From assembly GCA_963829705.1 (NCBI GenBank), contig CAWHJN010000001.1, positions 372,001-436,000 of the forward strand: a stretch of DNA of 64,000 bases, given 5' to 3'. The position numbers were made by a program, and so were the translations under genes. Within the stretch, counting starts at the first letter, position 1. The number at the start of each line of letters is the position of its first letter. Shown in pieces: positions 15,759-24,101 of this stretch. The notes below the pieces were generated by a model. That model did no database searches. It was not told where the DNA came from and was given only the letters and a program-made list of their open reading frames with translations. The stretch is from CAWHJN01 sp963829705 (GTDB taxonomy: Bacteria; Bacteroidota; Rhodothermia; Rhodothermales; BA12).

Positions 15759-16867
15759 TGCCTGTCCGCCTCTTTCTGCTCGCCGGTTTGCTCGTCGCCG
15801 CTGGATGCGGCGGGGGCGATTACCGCCCGTTCGCCAGTGGAAAAGACGACGAGGTGCTCGCCGTCGTCGATTCCACCGACTGGAACAACCTCGTCGGCGA
15901 CGCGCTGCGGGACGTGGTGGGAGCCGAGGTCATCACGCTGCCCTCGCCGGAACCTGGCTACGACGTGATCGCGGCCAGCATCACGTCGCAGCCGCGGCTG
16001 GACGAAATCAAGACGCGCAAAAACCTGATCGTGGCTGCGTCCATCGCCGACACGAGCTACGAGGCACAACTCATCAAGGCGTATTTCAGCGACGAGGCGC
16101 AGCAGTTCGTCGCCGCCTCCGATACGGGGGTGGTCGTGGTGCGCGAGGATCTGTGGCGGCGCGGCCAGCGCGTCGTCTTCGCCACCGCCGCCAACGATAG
16201 CCTGCTCGCCCGCACCCTCTACGACCGCAAGCGCGATATCCGGTACGTGTTCGAAAGCGCCTTCCTTGAGCGGCGCGAGGCCGACATGTTCGAGCGCGGA
16301 CGGCAGCAGAATCTGGAGGCGCAGATCATGGAAAAGCACGGCTACACCGTCAACGTGCAGCACGATTACTTTATCGCCCGCGACACGCTCGACTTTCTGT
16401 GGCTGCGCCGCGTGCTCGTCGGCAGCGACACGTGGCGCAGTCTGTACATCTATTCGATAGATGATTTCGACCCACAGCGGCTCGATTCCGCTTTCGTCGT
16501 GGGCCTGCGCGACTCGCTGACGACGGCCAACATCGAGGGCACGGCAGGCGGGTACGTCGAGATCGACCAGCGGCTGCCGCTCACGATCCGCCCGGTCGAT
16601 TTCCTGGGGCGCTACGCGCTCGAGATGCGCGGCGTGTGGGTGATGCAGCAGCCCGTGGGCGACGGGCGCGTGGTGCCGATGATGGCCGGTGCGTTCGTCA
16701 ACTACACGTTCTACGACCCCGGCACCCGCAAGCTCTTCAGCATCGACGGGATGGTGTTCGCGCCCCGGTACCCCAAGCTGGGCTTTTTGCGCGACATGGA
16801 CACCATCGCCCACACGTTCCGCACGCGGCAGGACGAGGAGCAAGCGGCGCAAACGGCATCACGATGA
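15758..16867 (+). CDS. DUF4837-family lipoprotein
   Basis: This 369-residue protein begins with a lipoprotein signal ending LLVAAGCGGG (lipidated Cys about residue 17). The body matches the DUF4837 family of Bacteroidota, including the stress on EVLAVVDSTDW near the start and the C-terminal WVMQQPVGDGR/FVNYTFYDPGTRKLFSIDG block, where typical members have a WE.....MGGPF-like region. Function is unknown. It would be anchored in the cell envelope. Its ATG overlaps the trpA stop by one base, so it is co-transcribed with the trp operon, which does not prove a role in tryptophan metabolism. Confidence 0.82.
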   Translation: MPVRLFLLAGLLVAAGCGGGDYRPFASGKDDEVLAVVDSTDWNNLVGDALRDVVGAEVITLPSPEPGYDVIAASITSQPRLDEIKTRKNLIVAASIADTSYEAQLIKAYFSDEAQQFVAASDTGVVVVREDLWRRGQRVVFATAANDSLLARTLYDRKRDIRYVFESAFLERREADMFERGRQQNLEAQIMEKHGYTVNVQHDYFIARDTLDFLWLRRVLVGSDTWRSLYIYSIDDFDPQRLDSAFVVGLRDSLTTANIEGTAGGYVEIDQRLPLTIRPVDFLGRYALEMRGVWVMQQPVGDGRVVPMMAGAFVNYTFYDPGTRKLFSIDGMVFAPRYPKLGFLRDMDTIAHTFRTRQDEEQAAQTASR

Positions 16868-17202
16868 GGCGGGCGTTGCTGGCGCTCTGCCTGCTCGCCG
16901 CCTGCACGTCGCCGGCGCGGCGCGACGCCGACCTCGCCGCCGCACTCACCGCGATGCACCTGCTCGAAGCCCGGCAGAGCCTCATCGGCGACGTCACGCC
17001 TGCGCTGCGCGACTCGGCGCTGGCGGCGCATGGCTTCACCCCAAGCCGCTTCGCCGCCGAGGTCGAACGCCTCCACGACGACCTCGACCGCGCCACGCGC
17101 GTCTACGCCGACGTGAGCGCCGCCCTCGACACGCTCCGCCCCGCCGCTACGGCTTCGCCGACGGTCCGAGGTTCTGGAGATACCGCTGGCCCCGACGGGT
17201 GA
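16864..17202 (+). CDS. Small lipoprotein, DUF4296-like
   Basis: This encodes a 112-residue protein with a short signal MRRALLALCLLAACTS, with the lipidated Cys at about residue 14. The following helices (ALTAMHLLEARQSL, LRDSALAAHGFTPSRF, HDDLDRATRVYADVS) have the pattern of the DUF4296 family of small Bacteroidota lipoproteins: a helix with an A/L-H-L-E-A motif, then a kyg-x-t-like segment and a final helix. The assignment is by pattern only. Its ATG overlaps the DUF4837 stop by four bases and it ends the long trp transcript. Its 3' end overlaps the convergent recQ gene by 56 bases. Confidence 0.65.
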   Translation: MRRALLALCLLAACTSPARRDADLAAALTAMHLLEARQSLIGDVTPALRDSALAAHGFTPSRFAAEVERLHDDLDRATRVYADVSAALDTLRPAATASPTVRGSGDTAGPDG

Positions 17203-19102
17203 GGCGGTAGCGCTGCGCCAGCGCGTCCACGGCCGCCACGTGCTCCTCGCGCAGGAGCCAGCGCAGCAGCGCACCCGTCTGCTCGTCTACACCCGACGCG
17301 CCAACTTCGCCCGTCTCCCCGATGCGCGTCAGCAGTGCGGCGAGCGCCGGTTCGTCGGCGCGTGCCGGACCTGCCGTGGTGCGCGCCCGGCGGCACACGT
17401 CGCACCGCCCGCAGGCATCGGATGCGGGTTCGCCGAAGTAGCCCAGCACGAACCGGCGGCGACACACGTCGGACGATAGAAAATCGCGCACGTAGCCGAG
17501 GCGCTTTTCGGCGGCGGCGCGCGCAACGTCCAGCCACGCATCCTGCACGGGGAGGCGCTTCGAGCGCGGGACGAGCATCTGGACGCGGAGCGCCTCCGAG
17601 GCAGGCTCCCACACGGCGCACCCGCGCCCGGCGAGGTACGCCAGCCCGCGCTCCACGCGGTCGGCGGGCATCCGCAGGCCTTGTGCCACATCGGAGAGCC
17701 GCACGTCGGTGAAGCCGTGGAATGCCTCCTGCGGCAGGTTTCGGACGAGCGCATCGACGAACGCCTCGACGGCGGGCGCGAACGCCTGCCGCGCCAGTGC
17801 GTCGCGGCTCATCGACCAGCGGAACGCGCCGTCCCCGCGCGACGGCAACACCACCAGCGCCTCCGCCCGTTCCAGCACGTCGAGGGCCGAGCGCACCGCC
17901 GAGGGCGTCATCCCCACGAGGTCCGCCACTTTTTCGACCCGCACGCGGATGGGCTCCTCGGGCAGCGCGCCCACGGCCACCTGCGCGAGGTTGCCGATGG
18001 CGTCGAAGACCTGCGCGAGTTGCGGGCGCGTGGGGTGCGACGTGGCCAGCAGCGCCTCCTGCGTGTCGAGGTCGCGGGGTTGCCACAAAAGCACGGCGTG
18101 CGCCGCCTGCCCGTCGCGCCCGCCACGCCCGGCCTCCTGGTAGTACGCCTCCAGCGACGCAGGCACATCCAGGTGGACGACGAAGCGCACGTCGGGCTTG
18201 TCGATGCCCATGCCGAAGGCGTTCGTGGCCACGACGACACGCGCACGCCCGCTCATCCAGTCGGCCAGGGCGCGCGACCGAGCAGCGGTCTCCATCCCGG
18301 CGTGGTACGCGACGGCTGAGACAGACTGCGCCGCGAGCCAGTCGCACCACGCTTCCACGTCGCGGCGCGTGCTGGCATAGAGGATGCCCGCGCCCGGCAG
18401 CTTGTCGAGGATGGATCGCACCCGCGCCCGCTTGTTGTCCTCGTGCCGCACCGACAGCGACAGGTTGGGCCGGTCGAACCCCTGCACCACCACGGCGGGA
18501 TCGCGCAATCCCAGCCACGCCTCGATGTCCTTCCGCACGTCCGGCGTTGCCGTCGCCGTCACGGCGAGCATGGGTGGGTTGCCGAGCAGCGCACGCGCTT
18601 GCGGGATCTCGCGGTACGCCGGGCGGAAGTGCGGGGCCCACTCGCTCACGCAGTGCGCCTCGTCTACGGCCAGCAGCGACACGTTCAGGTGCGGGGCGAG
18701 GTGCGCGAACAGGTCTGTCTGGAAGCGCTCGGGGGCAAGGTAGACGAGTTTGTATTTGCCATAACGGGCGTCAATGAAGGCCTGCTCCACCTCCCACGTC
18801 CTGAGCGTGCTGTTGATGGCGATGGCGGAGATGCCGCGCCGCGTGAGCCCGGCCACCTGGTCTTCCATGAGCGCGATAAGCGGCGAGACGACCACGACGA
18901 CGCCCTCGCGTAGCAGTGCGGGCACCTGGTAGAGGAGCGACTTGCCCCCGCCCGTCGGCAGCACGCCCAGCACGTCGCGCCCGCCGAGGTGCGCCGCGAG
19001 GATGCGTTCCTGGGCCGGGCGCAGGGCGTCGTAGCCCCACACCTGCCGCACAGCAGCCTCCACGCCCTCCAGCGTAGGATCGAACGTTTTAACGGGTTTC
19101 AC
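17147..19102 (-). CDS. recQ: RecQ-family ATP-dependent DNA helicase
   Basis: This protein of about 651 residues is an SF2 3'-5' helicase of the RecQ family used in recombination and repair. It shows motif 0 (LRPAQERIL), Walker A GGGKS, VVSPLIALMEDQ, DEAH in LLAVDEAHCVSEWAPHFR, the second RecA domain with GMGIDKPDVRFVVH and EAGRGGRDGQ, then a C4 zinc site (CRR...CGRCDVCRR). A short winged-helix-like tail replaces the HRDC domain. The start is uncertain. I favour the GTG at 19100-19102, just before KTFDPTLEGVEAAVRQ. The frame continues to 19318, over the glycosyltransferase start region. Its 3' end overlaps the convergent small lipoprotein gene. Confidence 0.9.
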   Translation of the reverse strand: MKPVKTFDPTLEGVEAAVRQVWGYDALRPAQERILAAHLGGRDVLGVLPTGGGKSLLYQVPALLREGVVVVVSPLIALMEDQVAGLTRRGISAIAINSTLRTWEVEQAFIDARYGKYKLVYLAPERFQTDLFAHLAPHLNVSLLAVDEAHCVSEWAPHFRPAYREIPQARALLGNPPMLAVTATATPDVRKDIEAWLGLRDPAVVVQGFDRPNLSLSVRHEDNKRARVRSILDKLPGAGILYASTRRDVEAWCDWLAAQSVSAVAYHAGMETAARSRALADWMSGRARVVVATNAFGMGIDKPDVRFVVHLDVPASLEAYYQEAGRGGRDGQAAHAVLLWQPRDLDTQEALLATSHPTRPQLAQVFDAIGNLAQVAVGALPEEPIRVRVEKVADLVGMTPSAVRSALDVLERAEALVVLPSRGDGAFRWSMSRDALARQAFAPAVEAFVDALVRNLPQEAFHGFTDVRLSDVAQGLRMPADRVERGLAYLAGRGCAVWEPASEALRVQMLVPRSKRLPVQDAWLDVARAAAEKRLGYVRDFLSSDVCRRRFVLGYFGEPASDACGRCDVCRRARTTAGPARADEPALAALLTRIGETGEVGASGVDEQTGALLRWLLREEHVAAVDALAQRYRLTRRGQRYLQNLGPSAKP

Positions 19103-19280
19103 GAAAGCGGAGTGCGAGGCGCGGGGTACGAGGGGCGGAACGTCGGGCTCGCCGCAGCAGGAACAGCGCGCGAGGGGTGGAGATGGCTGGAGGCGCAACG
19201 CGCTTCGCCCGGCGTGGATGCCTGCGGCGCTTCGTTCTCCCCTGCTGCGCCGCGTATTTTGCATCCTCCCACCGCTGCCC

Positions 19281-20414
19281 ATGTCCGCTCCCCCCCTCGT
19301 CTCCGTCGTCATCGTCACCTGGAACGGTCGGCACCTGCTCGAACAGTGCCTGCCGAGCGTCGTGGCGACGCGCTACGCGGCCCTCGAAATCATCGTGGTG
19401 GACAACGGCTCCACCGATGGAACGGTGGGATGGCTGCGCGCCCACCATCCGACCGTGCGCGTGCTGGCGCTGGACGAGAACCGGGGTTTCTGCGGCGGCA
19501 ACAACGCGGGAATGGAGATCGCCGAGGGCGACTACGTCGTGCTGCTCAACAACGACGTCGAGGTCACACCCGACTGGCTCGGGCCGCTCGTCGTGTGGAT
19601 GGAGCGCCATCCTTCGTGCGGGGCTGCCCAGCCCAAGCTGCTGCGCCACGACCGCCGCGATGCCTTCGAGTACGCCGGGGCGTGCGGTGGTTTTCTGGAC
19701 GCCCTGGGTTACCCGTTCACGCGGGGCCGCGTGTTCGACACGATGGAAACCGACCGGGGCCAGTACGACGCTCCGGCGCGCATCTTCTGGGCCACGGGCG
19801 CGGCGCTCGTGCTGCGGAAAAGCGTGCTCGAAACCGTCGGTGGTCTCGACGAGCGCTTTTTCATGCACATGGAAGAAATCGATCTGTGCTGGCGGATTCA
19901 GGAGGCCGGGTTCACCGTCCACGCTGTGCCCGCGAGCGTCGTCTACCACATCGGCGGCGCGTCGTTGCCGCAGGGCGATCCGCGCAAGGCGTACTACAAT
20001 TTCCGCAACAACCTGCTGCTGCTCTACAAGCACCTCTCCGGCCCGGCCTGGCGGGCGGTGTTCGGGCGGCGCGTGCTGCTCGATGGCGTGGCCGCCGCGC
20101 GGTTTCTGCTCGGCGGCTCGGCGCGCGAGGCGTGGGCCGTCGCCCGTGCCTACGCGGATGCCCACCGGCTGAAGAGGGATTTTGCGTCCGACCGGCAGCG
20201 CGACCGGGCAACGGTGCCGCTGCCATACCGAGGCAGCATCGTGCTCGATTATTTCCTGCGGGGGCGCAAAACCTTCGCGCATCTCCCCCCCGCCTCATTC
20301 CGCTCGGGATTCGCGCCGGGCACCGCGGTGCTCGAAATAGACGGCCAGCCCGACGGCACCGAGCGTCACCGCCATGCCGACGAGGCCCCAGAAGCCGGGC
20401 CGCTCGTCGAATAG
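19281..20414 (+). CDS. Glycosyltransferase family 2
   Basis: This 377-residue protein has a GT-A fold glycosyltransferase domain: VSVVIVTWNGRHLLEQCL at the N-terminus, VVDNGSTDGT, the DxD-like NNDVEV, and the acceptor-site acid in HMEEIDLCWR. It would transfer a sugar from a nucleotide donor, probably to a cell-surface polysaccharide; rhamnosyltransferase-like members share the NNAG and EEIDLCWR pattern. A C-terminal part from about residue 250 is helical and may contact the membrane. The ATG at 19281 is preceded by TATTTTG at 19255-19261, a possible -7 box. The 3' end overlaps the convergent EamA gene by 120 bases. Confidence 0.88.
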   Translation: MSAPPLVSVVIVTWNGRHLLEQCLPSVVATRYAALEIIVVDNGSTDGTVGWLRAHHPTVRVLALDENRGFCGGNNAGMEIAEGDYVVLLNNDVEVTPDWLGPLVVWMERHPSCGAAQPKLLRHDRRDAFEYAGACGGFLDALGYPFTRGRVFDTMETDRGQYDAPARIFWATGAALVLRKSVLETVGGLDERFFMHMEEIDLCWRIQEAGFTVHAVPASVVYHIGGASLPQGDPRKAYYNFRNNLLLLYKHLSGPAWRAVFGRRVLLDGVAAARFLLGGSAREAWAVARAYADAHRLKRDFASDRQRDRATVPLPYRGSIVLDYFLRGRKTFAHLPPASFRSGFAPGTAVLEIDGQPDGTERHRHADEAPEAGPLVE

Positions 20415-21206
20415 AAAGTGCGCCGCCACCGTAGCTCCGATGGGTTCGATCAGCGTGAGCAGGCCCAGCAGCACCGTCGGCACGTAGCGCAGCGCGTAGT
20501 TGAACGAGCCGTGACCCAGCACCTGCGGCCCGAGCGCCATCAGCAGGCAGAGGCCGTACGCCTTCCACCCCAGCCCCAGAAACGGCTGCCCCGCGATCCA
20601 CGCACAGACGCCGATGATGACGGCGATGAGCACGTAGAGCGGGAATACGTACGCCAGAAACGACAGTCGCTGCCGCACCACGCGCCCGACGAGCAGGTAG
20701 AGCGTCATCATCAGCGCCGCCGACAGCGCCAGCCCGTTGCCATACGACGGGTCGGGTGCCAGCGCCGTGGGCTTTTCGAGCGCCAGCAGGGCCGCTCCCA
20801 CCACGCCCACCACGATGGCCGCGTAGACGGGCCACTTGAAGCGCTCTTTGAGCAGCACGAAGCCCAGTACCGCCAGGAAGATGGGCGACGTCGACACGAG
20901 CACCGTCGCGCTCGCCACCGACGTGTGGTAGAGCGAGGTGATCCATGTGATGAAGTGCCCGCTCAGCAGCAGCGCTGCCAGCACGATGAAGCCCCAGTCG
21001 CGCTTTTCGAGGCGGCGGATCTCGTCGCGGCTGCGCGCCAGCGCGAACGGCGCGAGCAGCACCGCTCCCGAGAGGGTGCGCCAGAACGCCACCGACAGCG
21101 GCGGCGTGTCGGTGGCGAATCGGATGAGCAGCGCGCTCGACGCGAGCGCCGCCAGGCCGAAGCCGAGCAACACCCAGACGTGTAGCGGCACGCGCTCGCC
21201 GGTCAT
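20295..21206 (-). CDS. EamA/DMT-family transporter
   Basis: This 303-residue membrane protein has ten predicted helices in two EamA repeats (drug/metabolite transporter superfamily). The first repeat includes AFWRTLSGAVLLAPF and LYHTSVASATVLVSTSPIF; the second includes GHGSFNYALRYVPTVLLGLL and LIEPIGATVAAHFLFDE. Such proteins export amino acids, metabolites or drugs, but the substrate cannot be predicted. The ATG at 21204-21206 overlaps the stop of the DUF4293 gene (ATGA), so the two form an operon. The last 40 codons overlap the convergent glycosyltransferase gene. Confidence 0.87.
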   Translation of the reverse strand: MTGERVPLHVWVLLGFGLAALASSALLIRFATDTPPLSVAFWRTLSGAVLLAPFALARSRDEIRRLEKRDWGFIVLAALLLSGHFITWITSLYHTSVASATVLVSTSPIFLAVLGFVLLKERFKWPVYAAIVVGVVGAALLALEKPTALAPDPSYGNGLALSAALMMTLYLLVGRVVRQRLSFLAYVFPLYVLIAVIIGVCAWIAGQPFLGLGWKAYGLCLLMALGPQVLGHGSFNYALRYVPTVLLGLLTLIEPIGATVAAHFLFDERPGFWGLVGMAVTLGAVGLAVYFEHRGARRESRAE

Positions 21207-21616
21207 CTGAGCCGATCCATCGACTTGACGAGTTTGATGTCCCGGTCGATGCCGCGCTGCGCCAGGCGCACGAGCACGTAGGCGACGATGGGCATGAGGT
21301 AACCCACCACGTCGGCGGCGTTGCGAAGCGTGACCTGCAGCACGGGATGCAGCACGAACACGAGTGCGAGGCCGAGCACGACGAGCACGACGAGCCACTG
21401 CGCGGCGGCCACCACCCGCAGCTGGCGCGTGCGGTCGGTATAGAGCACGATCGCGTAGATGCACGCCAGCACGCCCAGCCCGCTCAGCCCCTCAAGCGCC
21501 CACCACAGCCACGCCTGCCCGGCAAAGGCCGTCTGCTCGGGAACGCCCAGCACGGCGAACAGCACGAGCGCCAGCGCGGCGAAGAGCAGATAAAGAGATT
21601 GGATTCGCTGAATCAT
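21203..21616 (-). CDS. DUF4293-family membrane protein
   Basis: This encodes a 137-residue protein with four membrane helices starting MIQRIQSLYLL, the characteristic beginning of the DUF4293 family, which is largely restricted to Bacteroidota and relatives. The C-terminal part (RLAQRGIDRDIKLVKSMDRLR) carries the conserved basic tail with RAxxxIxxDE-like spacing. Function is unknown. The family occurs near diverse housekeeping genes. It is translationally coupled to the EamA transporter and is separated from the exbD gene by a Rho-independent terminator at 21632-21661, so it should have its own promoter, which I could not identify. Confidence 0.8.
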   Translation of the reverse strand: MIQRIQSLYLLFAALALVLFAVLGVPEQTAFAGQAWLWWALEGLSGLGVLACIYAIVLYTDRTRQLRVVAAAQWLVVLVVLGLALVFVLHPVLQVTLRNAADVVGYLMPIVAYVLVRLAQRGIDRDIKLVKSMDRLR

Positions 21617-21631
21617 AGATCGGGGAACGAC

Positions 21632-21661
21632 AAAAAAAAAGCCCTGCCACGTGGGCAGGGC
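21632..21661 (-). terminator. Rho-independent terminator of the exbB-exbD operon
   Basis: On the minus strand an 8-bp stem GCCCTGCC/GGCAGGGC with a 6-base loop is followed by nine T. It lies 20 bases after the stop of the last exbD gene. Confidence 0.88.
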
Positions 21662-21682
21662 CGTGTGGGGTAAAAAGCGCGG

Positions 21683-22144
21683 TCAGCGGGACAGTTCACG
21701 CTTGGTCGAATAGTTGATGCGGAGTGTGCCCGCCTGGCGCAGTTCCTGCTGCACGTCCACGAGCTTGCCCGTCTCCGATTCATCGTCCACCCGCAGCGAC
21801 ACGATCATCTTCGGCTCCTCGGCCAGCTTCGTGTACATGATGTCGCGGATCGTGTTGATGGCGTCCGGCGAAATGATGGCGTCGTCGATCTGCACCGCCG
21901 TCTCGCCATAGGTGTTACCGGCCAGCTTTTCAGGGCCGATGTAGACGTACGAGACGAGGCGCTTCTGCTCGATCTTGTCGATGGCTTCGGCCTGCGGCAG
22001 GTTCGTCCGCACGAGCAGGTCCTGCTCGCGCAGCACCGTCGTGACCATGAAGAAGATCAGCAGCATGAAGATGATGTCCGGCAGCGAGGCGGTCGGGATC
22101 TCCTGCTTGGTCTTCGCGCTCTTTTTCGAGAAATGATTGGACAT
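21683..22144 (-). CDS. exbD: ExbD/TolR-family protein (second copy)
   Basis: This 153-residue protein has a short cytoplasmic N-terminus, one membrane helix (about residues 20-42) with IPTASLPDIIFMLLIFFMVTT, and a periplasmic domain. The Asp in SLPDIIF is the conserved proton-channel residue. With ExbB it uses the proton gradient to energise TonB-dependent transport or related envelope work. Its sequence differs from the exbD just upstream, and two adjacent exbD genes are typical of Bacteroidota-type loci. The ATG at 22142-22144 gives the usual start. A strong terminator follows. Confidence 0.9.
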   Translation of the reverse strand: MSNHFSKKSAKTKQEIPTASLPDIIFMLLIFFMVTTVLREQDLLVRTNLPQAEAIDKIEQKRLVSYVYIGPEKLAGNTYGETAVQIDDAIISPDAINTIRDIMYTKLAEEPKMIVSLRVDDESETGKLVDVQQELRQAGTLRINYSTKRELSR

Positions 22145-22177
22145 GCGAGAGGTTCGTTCTGAAGAAGAGGCGGGGCC

Positions 22178-22729
22178 TCATTCGGTGGGGTCGGGCTCGG
22201 CGATGGAGAGCTGCGCGGGAACGAGGTCGCGGATCTCGTTGGGCCGGTCGCCCAGCGCGTCCTTGTAGGCGTCGTAGGACGCAAAGCCGCGCCTGCGCGC
22301 CTCGTTGTCCCAGACTTCGTTGTAGCCCAGCCAGAGCTCGTCGAGCACGTTGATGTAGACGCCGTACTTGGTGCCGCGCGTCGTCTTCATCGACACGACC
22401 GCCTTGTCCGGATTCTCGGCGAAGTTGGGATCGGCGCCGTTGTTGGTCAGGTGCTTGACAACGAGGGCTTTGACTGCGTTGAGCGGCGTGAGCTGATCCT
22501 CGACGAGGATCTGACCGTCAGAGGCCACGAGCACCGACAGGATGTTGCGGGCGTTGACCGGCGGCGGCGGCTCCTCCGAGATGGGCGGCAGCGTCATGCC
22601 GATGCCCGTGTCCACGTCGATGGTGGTGGTGACGAGAAAGAAAATCAGCAGCAGAAACGCGATGTCCGCCATCGAAGCGGTTGGGATTTCTGCCCCGCGG
22701 ATTTTCTTCTTTTTGACGAGCGTAGCCAT
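22178..22729 (-). CDS. exbD: ExbD/TolR-family protein (first copy)
   Basis: This encodes a 183-residue ExbD homolog with a basic N-terminus (ATLVKKKKIRG), one membrane helix containing IPTASMADIAFLLLIFFLVTT with the conserved channel Asp, and a long periplasmic domain. The C-terminal 60 residues (ELWLGYNEVWDNEARRRGF onward) extend beyond a standard ExbD, and such extensions are common in Bacteroidota ExbD1 copies. The start at 22727-22729 is chosen because it directly precedes the basic stretch. The gene lies between the small membrane protein and the second exbD in the operon. Confidence 0.9.
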   Translation of the reverse strand: MATLVKKKKIRGAEIPTASMADIAFLLLIFFLVTTTIDVDTGIGMTLPPISEEPPPPVNARNILSVLVASDGQILVEDQLTPLNAVKALVVKHLTNNGADPNFAENPDKAVVSMKTTRGTKYGVYINVLDELWLGYNEVWDNEARRRGFASYDAYKDALGDRPNEIRDLVPAQLSIAEPDPTE

Positions 22730-22781
22730 GCGAATGCAAAAAGGGGGCACGCCCGCGCAGTGCAGGCGTGCCCGTGAGAGG

Positions 22782-23066
22782 TCAGTTGAAAACGCCGCGG
22801 ATGCCCGAGAACAGCACGGCACCGATCCCCAGCACCACCATGACGATGGTCGTCACCACGGCGGCCTTCGCCGCGGGCTGGGGGTCGCCCTGGAAGACGA
22901 AGTAGAGGATGCCGAAGATGACGAGCGGGATCACCATGGAGGCGAGCGCCACGGGCCGCAGTTTGCCGTTGAGGGCGCTGACGACGCCGAAGATGGCCAC
23001 GGCCAGCAAGGCCAGGCCCGTCAGCGCGACGGCGATCCAGACGGCGATAGGAACGAGATTTTCCAT
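22782..23066 (-). CDS. Small membrane protein of the exb locus
   Basis: This encodes a 94-residue protein made almost wholly of three hydrophobic helices (about 5-27, 41-59, 70-92) with short loops, one containing FQGDPQPAAK. It has no recognised domain. It sits between exbB and the two exbD genes with short gaps (31 and 52 bases) on one transcript, so it may be an accessory subunit of this ExbB-ExbD complex. I have seen similar small membrane proteins in such loci, but no function can be assigned. Confidence 0.75.
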   Translation of the reverse strand: MENLVPIAVWIAVALTGLALLAVAIFGVVSALNGKLRPVALASMVIPLVIFGILYFVFQGDPQPAAKAAVVTTIVMVVLGIGAVLFSGIRGVFN

Positions 23067-23097
23067 CGATCAAGAAGGTCGAAGGTGAACGGGAGGC

Positions 23098-23841
23098 TCA
23101 GGTAGCCGGGGTCGTCGGCGTGACGGGCACCGAGGCCGTGGTCAGCGGACGCCCGCCCTGCATGAGCAGCAGCGAGTCGATCAGTTCGATGGATGCCTCC
23201 TCCATCTCGACGACGATGCGGTCGATCTTGGAGATGCAGTAGTTGTAGAAGAACTGCAGGATGAGCGCCACGATGAGGCCGAAGACCGTCGTGAGGAGCG
23301 CGACCTTGATACCACCGGCGACGAGGCTCGGGGAAATGTCACCGGCAGACTCGATGGCGTCGAACGCCTCGACCATACCGACGACCGTTCCGAGGAAGCC
23401 GAACATCGGGGCGATGGTGATGAAGAGCGAGAGCCAGACCATGCCGCGCTCCAGGAAGCTCATCTCGATAGAGCCGTAGGAGACGATGGCCTTCTCGACG
23501 CCCTCGATGCCTTCGTCGGCGCGCAGCAGACCGGCCTGGAACACCGAGGCCACCGGCCCACGCGTGTTGGCGCAGACTTCTTCGGCAGCCGTGACACCGC
23601 CTTCATCGAGCGCGCGCTTGACCTTGACGAGGAACTTGCGCGTGTTGACGTCGGCGCGGTTGAGCGTGATGACACGTTCGAACGCTACAGCGAGGCCGAG
23701 GATGAGGCAGATCAGGATGGGCCACATCCAGAATCCGCCTTCGTTGAAGCGTGCGACGAACATGTTGATGTAACCGCCGTCCGCGTCCATAGCGGCGGCA
23801 GCCTCCTGAGGCAACATCAAGAGCGAGGTGAGCAGGGTCAT
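23098..23841 (-). CDS. exbB: ExbB/TolQ/MotA-family proton channel protein
   Basis: This 247-residue protein has three membrane helices and the TolQ/ExbB domain. GGFWMWPILICLILGLAVAFER is the first helix (residues about 35-57). FLERGMVWLSLFITIAPMFGFLGTVVGMVEAF and LVAGGIKVALLTTVFGLIVAL hold the conserved pore residues. It forms the stator that couples proton flow to TonB-type transport across the outer membrane, together with the two downstream exbD genes. The start at 23839-23841 is followed by a periplasmic-looking N-terminal segment (MTLLTSLLMLPQEAAAA) that may be a cleaved signal. A sigma70-like promoter lies about 115 bases upstream. Confidence 0.93.
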   Translation of the reverse strand: MTLLTSLLMLPQEAAAAMDADGGYINMFVARFNEGGFWMWPILICLILGLAVAFERVITLNRADVNTRKFLVKVKRALDEGGVTAAEEVCANTRGPVASVFQAGLLRADEGIEGVEKAIVSYGSIEMSFLERGMVWLSLFITIAPMFGFLGTVVGMVEAFDAIESAGDISPSLVAGGIKVALLTTVFGLIVALILQFFYNYCISKIDRIVVEMEEASIELIDSLLLMQGGRPLTTASVPVTPTTPAT

Positions 23842-23918
23842 GACGGGATGTCCTCGTTTACGGTGGGTTGGAAAGAATGACGTGGGGGTGGTGGCGGCAA
23901 AGCCCGCAGAAAACGGGG

Positions 23919-23940
23919 GCTCCGCATCATCACGCGGAGC
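23919..23940 (-). promoter_or_regulatory. Hairpin in the exbB leader
   Basis: A 7-bp perfect stem GCTCCGC/GCGGAGC with an 8-base loop lies within the first 30 bases of the predicted exbB transcript. No T-run follows, so it is not a terminator. It may stabilise the transcript or bind a regulator. Confidence 0.4.
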
Positions 23941-23954
23941 GCGATACCTTCACG

Positions 23955-23984
23955 AGAATACCGCAAAACAAAAGGCTTTGTCAA
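23955..23984 (-). promoter_or_regulatory. sigma70-like promoter of the exbB operon
   Basis: On the minus strand TTGACA (23984-23979) is separated by 18 bp from TATTCT (23960-23955). It is the best consensus promoter in the window. The predicted transcript start is near 23948, giving a leader of about 107 bases before exbB. Confidence 0.65.
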
Positions 23985-24101
23985 CGGAGATGCGTGCTGC
24001 CGTGTAATCAGACACGTGAGAAGCCGCCGGGTTGCTGTGGGCAGCGGAAACGTTTGATCGTAGCTTTCGGGTGTTCTCCCCGCCGCTTTTCTCCTGCCGC
24101 T

